A stretch of DNA of 64,000 nucleotides from Brucella rhizosphaerae (GCF_002252475.1 NZ_NNRK01000033.1:1-64000), one strand, 5' to 3'; positions 34,332 to 44,205 are shown, numbered from the stretch's first letter. Translations and numbers: made by a program. Notes: generated by a model from the letters alone, not told the origin.

Positions 34332-35336
34332 TTGAAAGAACTAATTGCCGACACTGATGCTGCGGGCAAGAGATTAGACCAGTGGCTGGCCGCAGCATTG
34401 GGGCCGGAACTCTCCCGCAGTCGCGTCCAGTCCCTGATTGCTGAAGGTCATGTGACCCTCGATGGTATTCCCGCCAGCGGCGCAAAACAAAAGCTGCGCG
34501 AAGGCATGAAGATTGCCATCGTGCTGCCAGAGCCTGAACCTGCCGACCCGCAAGGAGAGGATATCCCGCTGGATATTCTCTACGAGGATGATGATCTTAT
34601 TGTCATCAACAAGCCCGCAGGCCTCGTTGTCCATCCGGGCAACGGCAATTGGACGGGAACGCTCGTTAATGCACTCATCTATCATTGTGGCGATAGCTTG
34701 TCCGGCATCGGTGGAATTCGCCGGCCGGGCATCGTTCATCGTCTGGATAAGGACACAAGCGGGGTTATGGTTGTTGCCAAGAATGACCGCTCCCATCGGC
34801 ATTTGAGCGAACAGTTTGCCGACCATGGCCGCACAGGCGATCTCGAACGCGCCTATCTCGCGCTCGTCTGGGGCATGACCGAGCGCCCGCATGGCGTGAT
34901 TGATGCACATCTTGGCCGCTCCCATCGCGATCGCACCAAACAAGCTGTGGTCAAAGAAGAGCGTGAAGACGCACGCCACGCAATCACCCATTATTCAACG
35001 ATTGAGAAATTCGCGCCGCAGGAAGATGCTACTTCCCTTGCTTCACTGGTTGAATGCCGGCTCGAAACAGGCCGTACGCATCAGATCCGTGTTCACATGG
35101 CCCATATCGGTCACCCGCTTGTCGGCGATATGGATTATGGCGGTGCTTACAAGACCAAAGCCAACAAGCTTCCAGAACCGCTGAAGAACGCCGTACATGG
35201 CTTCCATCGGCAAGCGCTTCACGCGTGGCTTCTTGCTTTTACGCATCCGACCACAGAAGAACTGATGCGATTTGAAGCAGCGATGCCGGAAGATATGGAA
35301 CACCTTCTGGAAAATTTCCGCAGCCACTCTATATAA
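34332..35336 (+). CDS. RluA/RluD-family rRNA pseudouridine synthase
   Basis: A 334-residue pseudouridine synthase. An N-terminal S4 RNA-binding domain (RLDQWLAAALGPELSRSRVQ) is followed by the catalytic domain with the signature HRLDKDTSGVMVVAKN, whose Asp is catalytic. Later motifs are LVECRLETGRTHQIRVHMAH and FHRQALHAWLL. RluD-type enzymes modify helix 69 of 23S rRNA. TTG at 34332 was preferred because GGGAAGAG lies just upstream; ATG at 34278 would add 18 residues within the divergent promoter region and is possible. rpoH follows about 250 bp downstream. Confidence 0.88.
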   Translation: MKELIADTDAAGKRLDQWLAAALGPELSRSRVQSLIAEGHVTLDGIPASGAKQKLREGMKIAIVLPEPEPADPQGEDIPLDILYEDDDLIVINKPAGLVVHPGNGNWTGTLVNALIYHCGDSLSGIGGIRRPGIVHRLDKDTSGVMVVAKNDRSHRHLSEQFADHGRTGDLERAYLALVWGMTERPHGVIDAHLGRSHRDRTKQAVVKEEREDARHAITHYSTIEKFAPQEDATSLASLVECRLETGRTHQIRVHMAHIGHPLVGDMDYGGAYKTKANKLPEPLKNAVHGFHRQALHAWLLAFTHPTTEELMRFEAAMPEDMEHLLENFRSHSI

Positions 35337-35394
35337 AATTGGGAAATATATAGGCTTGTTTTTGGCCGCTCATGAACGTGCATAGCGAGGGAAC

Positions 35395-35409
35395 CTTTCG
35401 TAACGAAAG
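35395..35409. promoter_or_regulatory. Perfect palindrome upstream of rpoH
   Basis: CTTTCGT-A-ACGAAAG is a perfect 7-bp dyad, about 180 bp before the rpoH start codon. It could be a regulator site or a leader hairpin. GGGAAC overlaps its left edge, but no CGTT lies at EcfG spacing. Confidence 0.35.
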
Positions 35410-35587
35410 AGACGCCTGCTTACCCTCGCTGTTCACATTCTGGTGACAGATTGTTTCATTGGTTTAAAGATCGTGTTTTCGCCAAAATCGTGCCTATATA
35501 TGGAGGCTCGCGTGAGGGAAGTGCAGGAGGCAGCCCCCGCGACAGGTTCGCCACATGGGAGCCTGAAATTATAAAGGAGGGTGCTCT

Positions 35588-36499
35588 ATGGCCCAGGTTA
35601 ATCTCCCCAGTGTTACATCCGGTGACGGTGGCCTTACCCGTTATCTCGAAGAAATTCGCCGCTTTCCAATGCTTCAGCCGCAGGAAGAATACATGCTGGC
35701 GAAGCGTTATCACGAACATACTGATCCGAAAGCCGCTCATAGGCTGGTGACGAGCCATCTTCGCCTCGTAGCAAAGATTGCTATGGGCTATCGCGGCTAT
35801 GGCCTGCCGATTGGCGAAGTGATCTCTGAAGGCAATGTCGGCCTGATGCAGGCAGTCAAGCGCTTTGAACCAGAACGCGGCTTCCGCCTTGCAACTTATG
35901 CAATGTGGTGGATCAAGGCTTCGATACAGGAATATATCCTGCGCTCGTGGAGCCTCGTGAAGATGGGCACCACCGCCAATCAGAAGCGCCTGTTCTTTAA
36001 TCTGCGCAAGATGAAGAGCAAGATTCAAGCACTCGATGACGGCGATCTCAAGCCGGATCAGGTCAAGCAGATTGCGACCAAGCTGAAAGTCAGTGAAGCC
36101 GAAGTGGTTTCAATGAACCGCCGCCTCTCCGGTGACGCTTCGCTTAATGCGCCTCTGCGTGCAAGTGAAGGTGAATCGGGCGAGTGGCAGGATTGGCTTG
36201 TCGATGACAGCAGCAGCCAGGAACAGGTTCTGATCGAACAGGATGAACTGGAAAGCCGCCGTTCTCTGCTCGAACAGGCCATGGACACGCTCAACGAACG
36301 TGAACGCCGCATTTTCGAGGCTCGCCGCCTGTCGGAAGATCCAATGACCCTGGAAGACCTTTCCGGAGAGTTTGGTATCAGCCGCGAACGCGTTCGTCAG
36401 ATCGAAGTGCGCGCTTTTGAAAAAGTGCAGGCCGCAGTCAAGGCTGCAGCCATCAAGCAGCAAAAGGCGTTGATCCATGTCGAGGAAGCTCACGCCTAA
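35588..36499 (+). CDS. rpoH: RNA polymerase heat-shock sigma factor RpoH
   Basis: A 303-residue sigma-32. Region 1.2/2 motifs are LTRYLEEIRRFPMLQPQEEY, HLRLVAKIAMGYRGYGLP and FEPERGFRLATYAMWWIKAS (core-binding and -10 contact). The RpoH box is seen as LVKMGTTANQKRLFFNLRK. Region 4.2 ends with GISRERVRQIEVRAFEKVQ. It directs chaperone and protease genes. AAAGGAGGG precedes the ATG. Rhizobiales usually carry two rpoH genes; which one this is cannot be decided from a single copy. Confidence 0.95.
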   Translation: MAQVNLPSVTSGDGGLTRYLEEIRRFPMLQPQEEYMLAKRYHEHTDPKAAHRLVTSHLRLVAKIAMGYRGYGLPIGEVISEGNVGLMQAVKRFEPERGFRLATYAMWWIKASIQEYILRSWSLVKMGTTANQKRLFFNLRKMKSKIQALDDGDLKPDQVKQIATKLKVSEAEVVSMNRRLSGDASLNAPLRASEGESGEWQDWLVDDSSSQEQVLIEQDELESRRSLLEQAMDTLNERERRIFEARRLSEDPMTLEDLSGEFGISRERVRQIEVRAFEKVQAAVKAAAIKQQKALIHVEEAHA

Positions 36500-36737
36500 A
36501 TTTCTGCTCACTTTGAAAACAAAGCCTGCCGCAGATGGATCACTCCATTTTGCGGCAGTTTGCATTTGAATGCGTGACAAAATCGCGATTGGGGCTGCAG
36601 GTGAAATCGAAACCCGTGCTAATTGATCGCCAGCCGCCGACGACTGTCATAGAACCGATAAAAATCCGTCAAATAACTGTGATGCAATGGCTTTAGGCAA
36701 CAGGTGTATTTCACCGAAGCCAAAGGTCAGTCATCCC

Positions 36738-37340
36738 ATGAAAAAGCTCCTGCTCGCCGCAGCCCTTGCCCTTACCGCCGCAACCGCCGTATCTGCCTCT
36801 GAATATGTCTCTTATCTCGACTATCCTCAGAAAGAACAGGATGGGAAAGAGTTCTTCACTGCCATCGAAATTCCTCAGGGAAGCTTCACCAAATACGAAA
36901 TTGACGACAAGACCGGCCACATTGTTGTCGACCGTTATCAGTCGATGCCCGTCATCTATCCAGCCAATTACGGCTCAATCACCAGCACGCTGGCTGGCGA
37001 CGGCGATCCGCTTGATGCTCTGGTCTACACGCGTGAACCAATTGTTCCGGGCGCCATCATCAAGGTTCGTCCAATCGGCGTTCTGAAGATGATCGACGGT
37101 GGCGAAACCGACGACAAGATCGTTGCTGTTCCCACCTCGAAAATCGATCCAACCTACGACAATATCAAGGAACTCTCGGATCTGCCAAAGATCGAGCAGC
37201 AGCGCCTTGAAGCCTTCTTCCGCGTCTACAAGCAGCTTCCGGAAGGCCGCAAATCTGTTGAGCTGGGCGGCTTTGACACTGCTGAAACCGCAGCAAACGA
37301 AGTGGCTAAGGCCATCAAAGCTTTTGCAGACAAGAAATAA
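36738..37340 (+). CDS. Exported family I inorganic pyrophosphatase
   Basis: A 200-residue soluble-type (family I) pyrophosphatase, here preceded by a clear signal peptide (MKKLLLAAALALTAATAVSA, cleavage near residue 20). The catalytic core is intact: FTKYEIDDKTGHIVVDR, PANYGSI and the metal-binding AGDGDPLDALV, followed by DDKIVAVPTSK. The usual cytoplasmic enzyme has no signal sequence, so this copy should act in the periplasm on PPi released or entering there. The ATG at 36738 begins the signal peptide. A bidirectional terminator follows. Confidence 0.85.
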   Translation: MKKLLLAAALALTAATAVSASEYVSYLDYPQKEQDGKEFFTAIEIPQGSFTKYEIDDKTGHIVVDRYQSMPVIYPANYGSITSTLAGDGDPLDALVYTREPIVPGAIIKVRPIGVLKMIDGGETDDKIVAVPTSKIDPTYDNIKELSDLPKIEQQRLEAFFRVYKQLPEGRKSVELGGFDTAETAANEVAKAIKAFADKK

Positions 37341-37356
37341 TCAGGCTCTTTGAAAG

Positions 37357-37384
37357 AAAAAGGCCGCTTTACGCGGCCTTTTTT
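37357..37384. terminator. Bidirectional terminator
   Basis: Stem AGGCCGC/GCGGCCT with a short loop, flanked by AAAA and TTTTT. It lies between the pyrophosphatase gene and the convergent gene at 37404. Confidence 0.88.
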
Positions 37385-37403
37385 GATTCTCTGTTTCGAT
37401 TTG

Positions 37404-38831
37404 TTAGCTCGCACCAAGGACGTCGTTAAAGACCTTCTCGCCCGGAACACCTTTTTCAAGACTGATCAGAGCACGGCGACCATTGCGATAGGAAACCGGA
37501 ATATCGATCCACTGCAGACGGCGCATCAGCGAAAGATTGGTATCTTGCGCAGTCTTTGCATCATTGAGCCAGATAATGAAGAAATTATCTGCGATCTTGG
37601 ACGGTACTGCGATCAGCGGATTGCCCGCTGCCTGTTCGGTATCCTTAAATGTAATACGCTGAACATTGTCGACGACACCACCAACGAAATTGTCAGGCAC
37701 AGTGAAAACCATTTCAATCAGATGGCTGGCAGGAATCGACTGATCCGTATTCTTGCGGATCGTCATCTTCAGCTCAACCTTGCTGTCAGGCATCGTGACG
37801 CTTGCGCGAATAGCGGGTGCAACTGGTTCACCCTCACTCGGGCTTTCCTCGATCTCGGACCAGACAACGTTGCCGCGTTCAACTGAGCCGGTTTCAGTGC
37901 CGCCGCGCTCTTCATAGAGAAGCGCCTGCTGGCCAACGGCTACGGCCTGCTGGGCCTGAGGTTGATTCTGCGTGTTCGTCTGCTCAGGCGTTGGTGTTGA
38001 AGCGGCAGTCGATTTGCCTTCGCCAACACCGGACTGACCTCCCGATGGGCCTTCATCGGTTTCACTGCCATCTGGCATCAGGCGCTGCGTCATCTTCTGT
38101 TCTTCAGGTGATGCTGGCGGCGTCTGTTCGCTTGGTGCTGTTTCGTTGCCTGCGGTCTGTCCAGCCGGCGGGGTTTGTTCTGCAGGCTGCTGCGCAGTCC
38201 CGGTATCTCCGCTTGCTGGTGCATCACTGCGGCCAAGACTTGATGCGAGTTCCTGCAGCTTATCCTTGTTGGCCCAGACACCATAGCCCGCACCACCAAG
38301 CGCGAAGACGGCGATAAGGCCAATGATCAAGCCCTTAAATGATCGCTTCTCTTTCCGTACATCGCGATCTGTATATTCTCCGCGGCGGGCATATGCTTTG
38401 TCATCGGAGCCGTCCCGATCACGCTCGACTGCCCAGTCATCATGACTACGGGAATGTACCGGCGAACTATCATCACCACTTTCGGCATCACTGTCAGAAT
38501 GACGACGCTCGGTCGAAACCGGTGCTTCATCGTCATAAGATGACATTCTTGTCGAACGCGTTGATTCGTGCAGAAAATCTTCCAGCGGATCAGTTTGCGG
38601 TTCTTCAACCGCAGGTGTGGATGCTGGCGGGGCGTAAAAAGCCTCAGCTTCTTCAATTGCGTCTTCGAGAATTTTGCGCTGGCGAACAGCCACAACCTGC
38701 GAGGCATTTGCCGTCACAAGCTTCTGTTCAATCGTCGCGCGTGCCTTTGCATAGACGCGCTGGCGCAGTTCAGGCGATTTGTCTGCCTGCGCATCGATTG
38801 TCTTTTTCAGAACCGCTACAAAATCTGCCAT
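37404..38831 (-). CDS. Large single-pass membrane protein of unknown function
   Basis: A 475-residue protein in three parts. The first ~70 residues are helical and charged (MADFVAVLKKTIDAQADKSP). A disordered acidic/Ser-rich stretch leads to one membrane helix at about 165-187 (GLIIGLIAVFALGGAGYGVW). A long Pro/Thr/Gln-rich linker (about 195-310) then precedes a C-terminal globular domain with SHLIEMVFTVPDNFVGGVV and IDIPVSYRNGRRALISLEKG. The arrangement is conserved in rhizobia as far as I recall, without a function. The C-terminal domain should be periplasmic. It lies downstream of purA on the same strand, separated by a terminator. Confidence 0.75.
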   Translation of the reverse strand: MADFVAVLKKTIDAQADKSPELRQRVYAKARATIEQKLVTANASQVVAVRQRKILEDAIEEAEAFYAPPASTPAVEEPQTDPLEDFLHESTRSTRMSSYDDEAPVSTERRHSDSDAESGDDSSPVHSRSHDDWAVERDRDGSDDKAYARRGEYTDRDVRKEKRSFKGLIIGLIAVFALGGAGYGVWANKDKLQELASSLGRSDAPASGDTGTAQQPAEQTPPAGQTAGNETAPSEQTPPASPEEQKMTQRLMPDGSETDEGPSGGQSGVGEGKSTAASTPTPEQTNTQNQPQAQQAVAVGQQALLYEERGGTETGSVERGNVVWSEIEESPSEGEPVAPAIRASVTMPDSKVELKMTIRKNTDQSIPASHLIEMVFTVPDNFVGGVVDNVQRITFKDTEQAAGNPLIAVPSKIADNFFIIWLNDAKTAQDTNLSLMRRLQWIDIPVSYRNGRRALISLEKGVPGEKVFNDVLGAS

Positions 38832-38965
38832 GCCGTCTTACCCAATTTCCGCGAGTACGAGATGCAATAAATGTCTCAATAATCACAATAATCAAGGGAA
38901 AGCAAAGGCTAGGGCGACGATTAAGTGAAGCCTTTCAAAATGATCGCGAAAAAACCTTAAAAAAA

Positions 38966-38994
38966 TACCCGGTCAGCCATAACAGCAAACCGGG
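38966..38994 (-). terminator. Terminator after purA
   Basis: On the minus strand the stem CCCGGT/ACCGGG is followed by TATTTTTTT. It lies 35 bp after the purA stop codon. Confidence 0.75.
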
Positions 38995-39028
38995 CATTTT
39001 TATGTAGCAGAACCGTACGTCAGGTCAA

Positions 39029-40318
39029 TTAATCAAGAAATGGATCAGTTACGAGGATCGTGTCTTCACGTTCCGGGCTGGTCGAGAGCATGGCAACCGG
39101 AGCACCAATCAGCTCTTCGATATGGCGAACATATTTGACTGCCTGGGCAGGAAGTTCGTTCCACGAGCGTGCACCGGCAGTCGTTTCCGACCAGCCTGGC
39201 AGCGTTTCGTAAATCGGCTTCACGCGCGCCTGCGCGCCCATCGACGACGGCAGATAATCGATGCGCTTGCCATCAAGTTCGTAAGCGACGCAAATCTTGA
39301 TCTCGTCAAGGCCATCGAGAACGTCCAGCTTGGTCAGAGCAATACCAGTGATGCCCGAAGTGCGAACCGTCTGACGAACGATAACCGCATCGAACCAGCC
39401 ACAACGACGCTTGCGACCCGTTACAACGCCAAATTCATGGCCCTTGGTGCCAAGAAACTCGCCGATTTCATCATTGAGTTCGGTTGGGAATGGACCTTCG
39501 CCAACACGGGTCGTGTAAGCTTTGGTGATGCCGAGAACGTAACCAATTGCTGTTGGACCAAGGCCCGAACCAGCAGCAGCCTGACCGGCAACAGTGTTGG
39601 ACGAAGTGACGAACGGATAGGTGCCGTGGTCGTTATCAAGCAGCGCGCCCTGAGCACCTTCAAACAGAATGCGGTTGCCAGCCTTGCGGCGTTCATCGAG
39701 AACGCGCCAGACCTGATCGATGTAAGGCAGGATCTTGTCGGCAACCGAAGTCAGCTCTTCAAGAATGGTCTTAACCGAGATTTCTTCAAGGCCCATGCCA
39801 CGACGCAGCAGGTTATGATGGGCAAGCAGACGCTCAACCTTAGGCTCAAGCGTTTCCAGCTCAGTCAAATCGATGACACGGATTGCACGACGGCCAACCT
39901 TGTCTTCGTAAGCAGGGCCGATGCCGCGCTTGGTCGTGCCGATCTTAAGGCCTTCGGTAGCGCCTTCGCGCATAGCGTCAAGTTCACGATGAACAGAAAG
40001 AATCAGTGGAGCGTTTTCTGCAATACGCAAAACTTCCGGGGTAATTTCGATGCCCTGCCCGCGCAGTTTCTCGACTTCCATGACGAAATGATGCGGATCA
40101 ACCACAACACCATTGCCGATCACGCTCAGCTTACCACGCACAAGGCCAGACGGCAGAAGCGAAAGCTTGTAGCTGACGCCATCGATGACAAGCGTATGAC
40201 CCGCGTTATGACCGCCCTGATAGCGCACGATGACATCGGCGCGCTCGGACAACCAGTCCACGATCTTTCCCTTGCCCTCGTCGCCCCATTGCGACCCGAC
40301 GACAACCACATTAGCCAT
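39029..40318 (-). CDS. purA: Adenylosuccinate synthetase
   Basis: A 429-residue enzyme making adenylosuccinate from IMP, aspartate and GTP, the first committed step to AMP. The N-terminal P-loop-like motif is [14 protein letters not shown], followed by [13 protein letters not shown]. Further markers are [34 protein letters not shown] and [13 protein letters not shown]. The ATG at 40318 is correct by family; the open frame runs 23 codons further upstream without homology. It is flanked downstream by a terminator and upstream by repeat copy B. Confidence 0.96.
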   Translation of the reverse strand: MANVVVVGSQWGDEGKGKIVDWLSERADVIVRYQGGHNAGHTLVIDGVSYKLSLLPSGLVRGKLSVIGNGVVVDPHHFVMEVEKLRGQGIEITPEVLRIAENAPLILSVHRELDAMREGATEGLKIGTTKRGIGPAYEDKVGRRAIRVIDLTELETLEPKVERLLAHHNLLRRGMGLEEISVKTILEELTSVADKILPYIDQVWRVLDERRKAGNRILFEGAQGALLDNDHGTYPFVTSSNTVAGQAAAGSGLGPTAIGYVLGITKAYTTRVGEGPFPTELNDEIGEFLGTKGHEFGVVTGRKRRCGWFDAVIVRQTVRTSGITGIALTKLDVLDGLDEIKICVAYELDGKRIDYLPSSMGAQARVKPIYETLPGWSETTAGARSWNELPAQAVKYVRHIEELIGAPVAMLSTSPEREDTILVTDPFLD

Positions 40319-40550
40319 TGAGAAAACTCCTCGGTCCGGCTTTAGCCGTTCTAAAAAAACCCAAGGATCGCGAGCAGCCCCGACCATTTAACGCGAGGCG
40401 CTGATCCCTCGTCTCTATACAGACTGAATCCCGCTTACGCGACTCTTTCATGCACGAAATACGAATATTTTATCGGGAACGTGGATAAGAGCGCCGGAAG
40501 CACGGCAAAATGTCATTTGCAAACCACAAAAGCCAGAATATCTGCGATTT

Positions 40551-40715
40551 CATGGATTGAATTTGACGTTTGAATCCCGACCGACACAAATGCTGTTTCA
40601 AACGTCAATTTCGAAAAATCCACTCGGTTCACAAACTTGCTAGTGGTTCTTCTGATTCAGGCATTTCTCCAACGCCTGTAAACGAGGGATGCAAATGTCG
40701 GAATCACACCACTAG
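40551..40715. repeat. Two-hairpin dispersed repeat, copy B
   Basis: Second copy of the element at 26182. The first hairpin has arms TTGAATTTGACGTTTGAA and TTTCAAACGTCAATTTC. The second pairs GATTCAGGCATTT with AAATGTCGGAATC. Its right end (ACCACTAG) contains the stop codon of the acetyltransferase gene at 40712. The two copies align over their whole length with scattered substitutions. Confidence 0.75.
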
Positions 40716-41221
40716 CCCGCGCGGACCATATAGAGCGCCTCATCCGAATAACCTTTGAGCTTTTCTTCGAGTGCAGGCACGTCGCGGATGACAAAGCCCT
40801 TCTTCTCCCAGAAGCCCTGAGAACCATTGACGGCAACGAGCGCCATGGTGACAAAGCCGTCACGTTCGGCTTGTGCTGCCATCAGCTCGACAACACGCGA
40901 TGCCTGCCCGCCAGAACGGACTTCTGGCAGAAGCGCAATATCGTGAATATAATAAGTGCTGGTGTCATTGGACAGTTCACCCAACACCGAATTAAGGGCG
41001 GGAACCGAATCAAGTTTCCACGGGTGGCTGATGCCATAGCCAAGAATTTCAACGCCGCGTGCCAGCACAAAACAACCAGCCGGATAAATGCTGAAGCGGT
41101 CCCGGAAGACCGCCTCATCCTCGAAGAAGTCGGGATGAACGACATTGGCTACTGCCGTCACACGCGCCATATCTGGCGCTTGCATGCGTCGCCATTCTGC
41201 CTGTTCAATCCCGTCCGTCAT
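40712..41221 (-). CDS. GNAT-family N-acetyltransferase
   Basis: A 169-residue GNAT protein. Visible elements are VNVVHPDFFED-like N-terminal sequence, the strand YYIHDIALLPEVRSGGQASRVVEL with the CoA loop, and SQGFWEKKGFVIRD as motif B. A TTG start at 41230 would overlap the serA stop; ATG at 41221 was used. It lies directly downstream of serA and is probably co-transcribed. Its stop codon lies at the edge of repeat copy B. Substrate unknown. Confidence 0.82.
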   Translation of the reverse strand: MTDGIEQAEWRRMQAPDMARVTAVANVVHPDFFEDEAVFRDRFSIYPAGCFVLARGVEILGYGISHPWKLDSVPALNSVLGELSNDTSTYYIHDIALLPEVRSGGQASRVVELMAAQAERDGFVTMALVAVNGSQGFWEKKGFVIRDVPALEEKLKGYSDEALYMVRAG

Positions 41222-41226
41222 GTTAC

Positions 41227-42828
41227 TCAAGCTTCCTCGATGTTGAATTCCAAAGGTCTTGCCGCCTTGATTGCCTCTTGGGCCATGAGTTCGTCAAGTG
41301 CTGCCTGTGGAATTCTGTCATCGACGTAGAGCATCGCAATCGCATCGCCGCCCGGGTGATTACGTCCGAGAGCGAAGTTTGCGATGTTGATATTGTGCTT
41401 GCCGCAGATCGTTCCAAGCAGACCGATCATGCCGGGAATATCGACATTCGTCACATAAAGCATGTGCGGACCGACTTCTGCATCAAGGTTGATTCCCTTG
41501 ATCTGAATGAACCGCGCTTTGCCATCTGAGAAGCAGGTTCCGGCAATCGAGCGTTCACGCTCAGTCGTCTTCACCGTCAGCTTGATATAGCCGTCAAAGA
41601 TACCCGACTTGTCACGTTTGATCTCAGAAACGATGATTCCCCGTTCCTTCACCATAATCGGGGCCGAAACCATGTTCACATCAGCCATCTGTGGGCGGAT
41701 CAGACCAGCGAGAGCGGCACTCACCAGAGCACGGGTATTCATGCCAGCCGTTGAGCCGTCAAAAAGCACTTCGACTTCTTGAATAGGCTCGTCCGTTACC
41801 TGACCAACGAAGGCACCGAGAACTTCTGCAAGCTTGACGAAGGGCTTGAGACGCGGTGCTTCTTCTGCTGTGATTGAGGGCATGTTGATGGCATTGGATA
41901 CCGCGCCCTTGACGAGATAATCCGACATCTGCTCGGCCACTTGCAAAGCCACATTTTCCTGCGCTTCTGAAGTCGAAGCACCAAGATGCGGCGTGCAAAC
42001 GACATTAGGCAGATTGAACAGCTCGTTCTCAGTTGCCGGTTCCGTCTCGAACACGTCGATACCAGCACCAGCCACGTGACCGGATTTCAGCGCTTCCACC
42101 AAATCCTTTTCGACGATCAGACCACCGCGCGCGCAATTGATGATGCGAACACCTGACTTGGTCTTTGCAAGTGCGTCTGCATTGATGATGCCGCGTGTCT
42201 TATCGGTCAGTGGCGTATGCAGCGTAATGAAATCGGCACGTGCCAGAAGTTCATCCAGCTCCACCTTTTCAACGCCCAGCTCCTGCGCACGTCCTTCGGA
42301 AAGGAACGGATCAAACGCCACTACATGCATCTTGAGGCCAATGCCACGCGTGGCAACAACCGCACCGATATTGCCACAGCCGACAACGCCAAGCGTCTTG
42401 CCAGTGATTTCGACGCCCATGAAGCGGTTCTTTTCCCACTTGCCAGCGCGTGTGGAAACATCAGCCTCAGGAAGCTGACGTGCAACCGCAAACATGAGAG
42501 CAATTGCGTGCTCTGCGGTGGTGATCGAATTGCCGAAAGGCGTATTCATCACAATGATACCACGGCGCGATGCGGCCGGAATATCAACATTGTCCACGCC
42601 GATACCAGCACGCCCCACAACCTTGAGATTGGTGGCGGCTGCAATCAGCTTTTCAGTGACTTTGGTGGCAGAACGAATCGCCAGGCCATCATATTGGCCA
42701 ATGACTTCAAGGAGCTTTTCCTTGTCCTTGCCAAGATCGGGAAGATAATCAACTTCAACGCCGCGATCTTTGAAAATCTGGACGGCGGTAGGCGACAATT
42801 TATCGGATACGAGAACACGAGGTGCCAT
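41227..42828 (-). CDS. serA: D-3-phosphoglycerate dehydrogenase
   Basis: A 533-residue long-form enzyme, the first step of serine synthesis. The NAD-binding fold has GKTLGVVGCGNIGAVV (about 142), and the catalytic region has INCARGGLIVEKDL and CTPHLGASTSEAQENVA. After about residue 315 an intervening domain (ASB-like) leads to a C-terminal ACT domain (about 455-530, NVDIPGMIGLLGTICGKHNI), the serine-feedback module. It follows serC by 155 bp on the same strand; a degenerate palindromic repeat lies in that gap. Confidence 0.96.
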   Translation of the reverse strand: MAPRVLVSDKLSPTAVQIFKDRGVEVDYLPDLGKDKEKLLEVIGQYDGLAIRSATKVTEKLIAAATNLKVVGRAGIGVDNVDIPAASRRGIIVMNTPFGNSITTAEHAIALMFAVARQLPEADVSTRAGKWEKNRFMGVEITGKTLGVVGCGNIGAVVATRGIGLKMHVVAFDPFLSEGRAQELGVEKVELDELLARADFITLHTPLTDKTRGIINADALAKTKSGVRIINCARGGLIVEKDLVEALKSGHVAGAGIDVFETEPATENELFNLPNVVCTPHLGASTSEAQENVALQVAEQMSDYLVKGAVSNAINMPSITAEEAPRLKPFVKLAEVLGAFVGQVTDEPIQEVEVLFDGSTAGMNTRALVSAALAGLIRPQMADVNMVSAPIMVKERGIIVSEIKRDKSGIFDGYIKLTVKTTERERSIAGTCFSDGKARFIQIKGINLDAEVGPHMLYVTNVDIPGMIGLLGTICGKHNINIANFALGRNHPGGDAIAMLYVDDRIPQAALDELMAQEAIKAARPLEFNIEEA

Positions 42829-42857
42829 GAAAGGCCTCCTTCAGGTAATCTTTAATC

Positions 42858-42921
42858 GAGCATTACCAACAAAAACGCAGCAAAAGCTATGAACCGGTTT
42901 TGAGCTTGGACAATGTATCGA
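42858..42921. repeat. Degenerate palindromic intergenic repeat, copy 4
   Basis: GAGCATT, a short insertion, GCAAAAGC, then TGAACCGGTTTTGAGC and GGACAATG. The second half is close to copy 3 at 26432. It sits in the serC-serA gap. Confidence 0.5.
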
Positions 42922-42983
42922 GACAAATGGAATGCTGACCGTGATCGCCCCAACACGACCCCGAATTCATGCATTTCCCCGGA

Positions 42984-44159
42984 TTAGGCAGCAGCTTTCA
43001 GCGCGGCTTTCTGCGCAGCAAAAGCCCAATCAAGCCATGCTGTCAGCGCTTCCAAATCGGAAGCTTCAACTGTTGCACCAGCCCAGATACGCAAGCCCGA
43101 TGGTGCATCGCGATACGCACCGATATCGAAAGCTACGCCTTCTTTTTCCAGTGCCGAAACAATACCCTTGGCAAAAGCCGCCTGCTGATCCGCCGAAAGT
43201 GCAGTCACTTCCGGGTCAACGATGGTCAGACAAACAGACGTATTGGAGCGCGTTTCAGGCTTCTCTGCCAGATTGGCAATCCAAGGCGTCTTCTCAACGA
43301 ATGCATCGAGAACTGCAAAATTCGCATCAGCACGTCCGACCAGACCATCGAGACCGCCAACCGAACGCGCCCAGCTCAGTGCGTCGAGATAATCTTCAAC
43401 GCAAAGCATGGACGGCGTGTTGATGGTTTCGCCAACGAAAATGCCTTCGATCAGCTTGCCGCCCGAAGTGAGACGGAAAATCTTCGGCAAAGGCCATGCT
43501 GGCTTGTAGCTTTCCAGACGCTCAACAGCACGTGGGGACAGAATGAGAATGCCATGCGCACCCTCACCGCCCAGCACTTTCTGCCAGGAGAAGGTAACAA
43601 CATCGAGCTTAGCGAAATCAAGACGCTGCGCAAAAGCGGCCGACGTTGCATCGCAAATCGTCAGACCCTTGCGCGTTGCCGGGATGAAATCGGCGTTTGG
43701 TACACGCACACCTGAGGTGGTGCCGTTCCAGGTAAAGACAACGTCGCGGTCGAAGTCGACTTCAGCGAAATCGACCAGCTCACCGTAAGGTGCAACGAAG
43801 GTGCGGGTGTCTTCGAGCTTAAGCTGCTTGATCACATCTGTGACCCAGCCCGAGCCGAAGCTTTCCCAGGCAACCATATCCACGCCGCGCTCACCGAGCA
43901 GCGACCACAGTGCCATTTCAACTGCACCCGTGTCAGATGCAGGCACGATGCCGATACGGTAATCGGCCGGAACGCCGAGAATTTCGCGGGTAAGGTCGAT
44001 GGCTTCTTTCAGCTTGTTCTTGCCGATTTTCGCGCGGTGCGAACGGCCAAGCGGCGCGTCGGCAAGCGCTTGAAGCGACCAACCGGGGCGTTTTGCACAG
44101 GGACCAGATGAAAAATTAGGGTTAGCCGGGCGAACTGCCGGCTTCGCAATCGTCGTCAT
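42984..44159 (-). CDS. serC: Phosphoserine aminotransferase
   Basis: A 391-residue PLP enzyme of the type common in rhizobia, converting 3-phosphohydroxypyruvate to phosphoserine. Recognisable segments are [52 protein letters not shown] and the PLP-lysine region [16 protein letters not shown]. The ATG at 44159 lies just after a two-hairpin leader; the frame is open 50 codons further upstream but there reads through that leader. It is followed by serA. Confidence 0.95.
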   Translation of the reverse strand: MTTIAKPAVRPANPNFSSGPCAKRPGWSLQALADAPLGRSHRAKIGKNKLKEAIDLTREILGVPADYRIGIVPASDTGAVEMALWSLLGERGVDMVAWESFGSGWVTDVIKQLKLEDTRTFVAPYGELVDFAEVDFDRDVVFTWNGTTSGVRVPNADFIPATRKGLTICDATSAAFAQRLDFAKLDVVTFSWQKVLGGEGAHGILILSPRAVERLESYKPAWPLPKIFRLTSGGKLIEGIFVGETINTPSMLCVEDYLDALSWARSVGGLDGLVGRADANFAVLDAFVEKTPWIANLAEKPETRSNTSVCLTIVDPEVTALSADQQAAFAKGIVSALEKEGVAFDIGAYRDAPSGLRIWAGATVEASDLEALTAWLDWAFAAQKAALKAAA

Positions 44160-44167
44160 TTTGTTTC

Positions 44168-44205
44168 CTATCCTCACAGATAGCACGCGCCTCGTTGGGG
44201 AGGCG
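44168..44205 (-). promoter_or_regulatory. serC-type RNA leader (two tandem hairpins)
   Basis: Read on the minus strand, hairpin one is CGCCTC-CCCAAC-GAGGCG (44205-44188). Hairpin two is CTATC-TGTGAG-GATAG (44183-44168), which abuts the AGGATAGGAAAC ribosome-site region and lies 8 nt before the serC ATG. A conserved serC RNA motif with two hairpins just before serC is known in Alphaproteobacteria, and this fits it. Folding of hairpin two could mask the ribosome site. Confidence 0.65.

Noticed and set aside
35388-35415. Possible EcfG promoter before rpoH (GGGAAC)
   Set aside because: No CGTT or close variant is found 16 or 17 bp downstream.
39122-40321. Long open frame (399 codons) antisense to purA
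   Set aside because: purA is certain on the other strand; this frame shows no recognisable motif.
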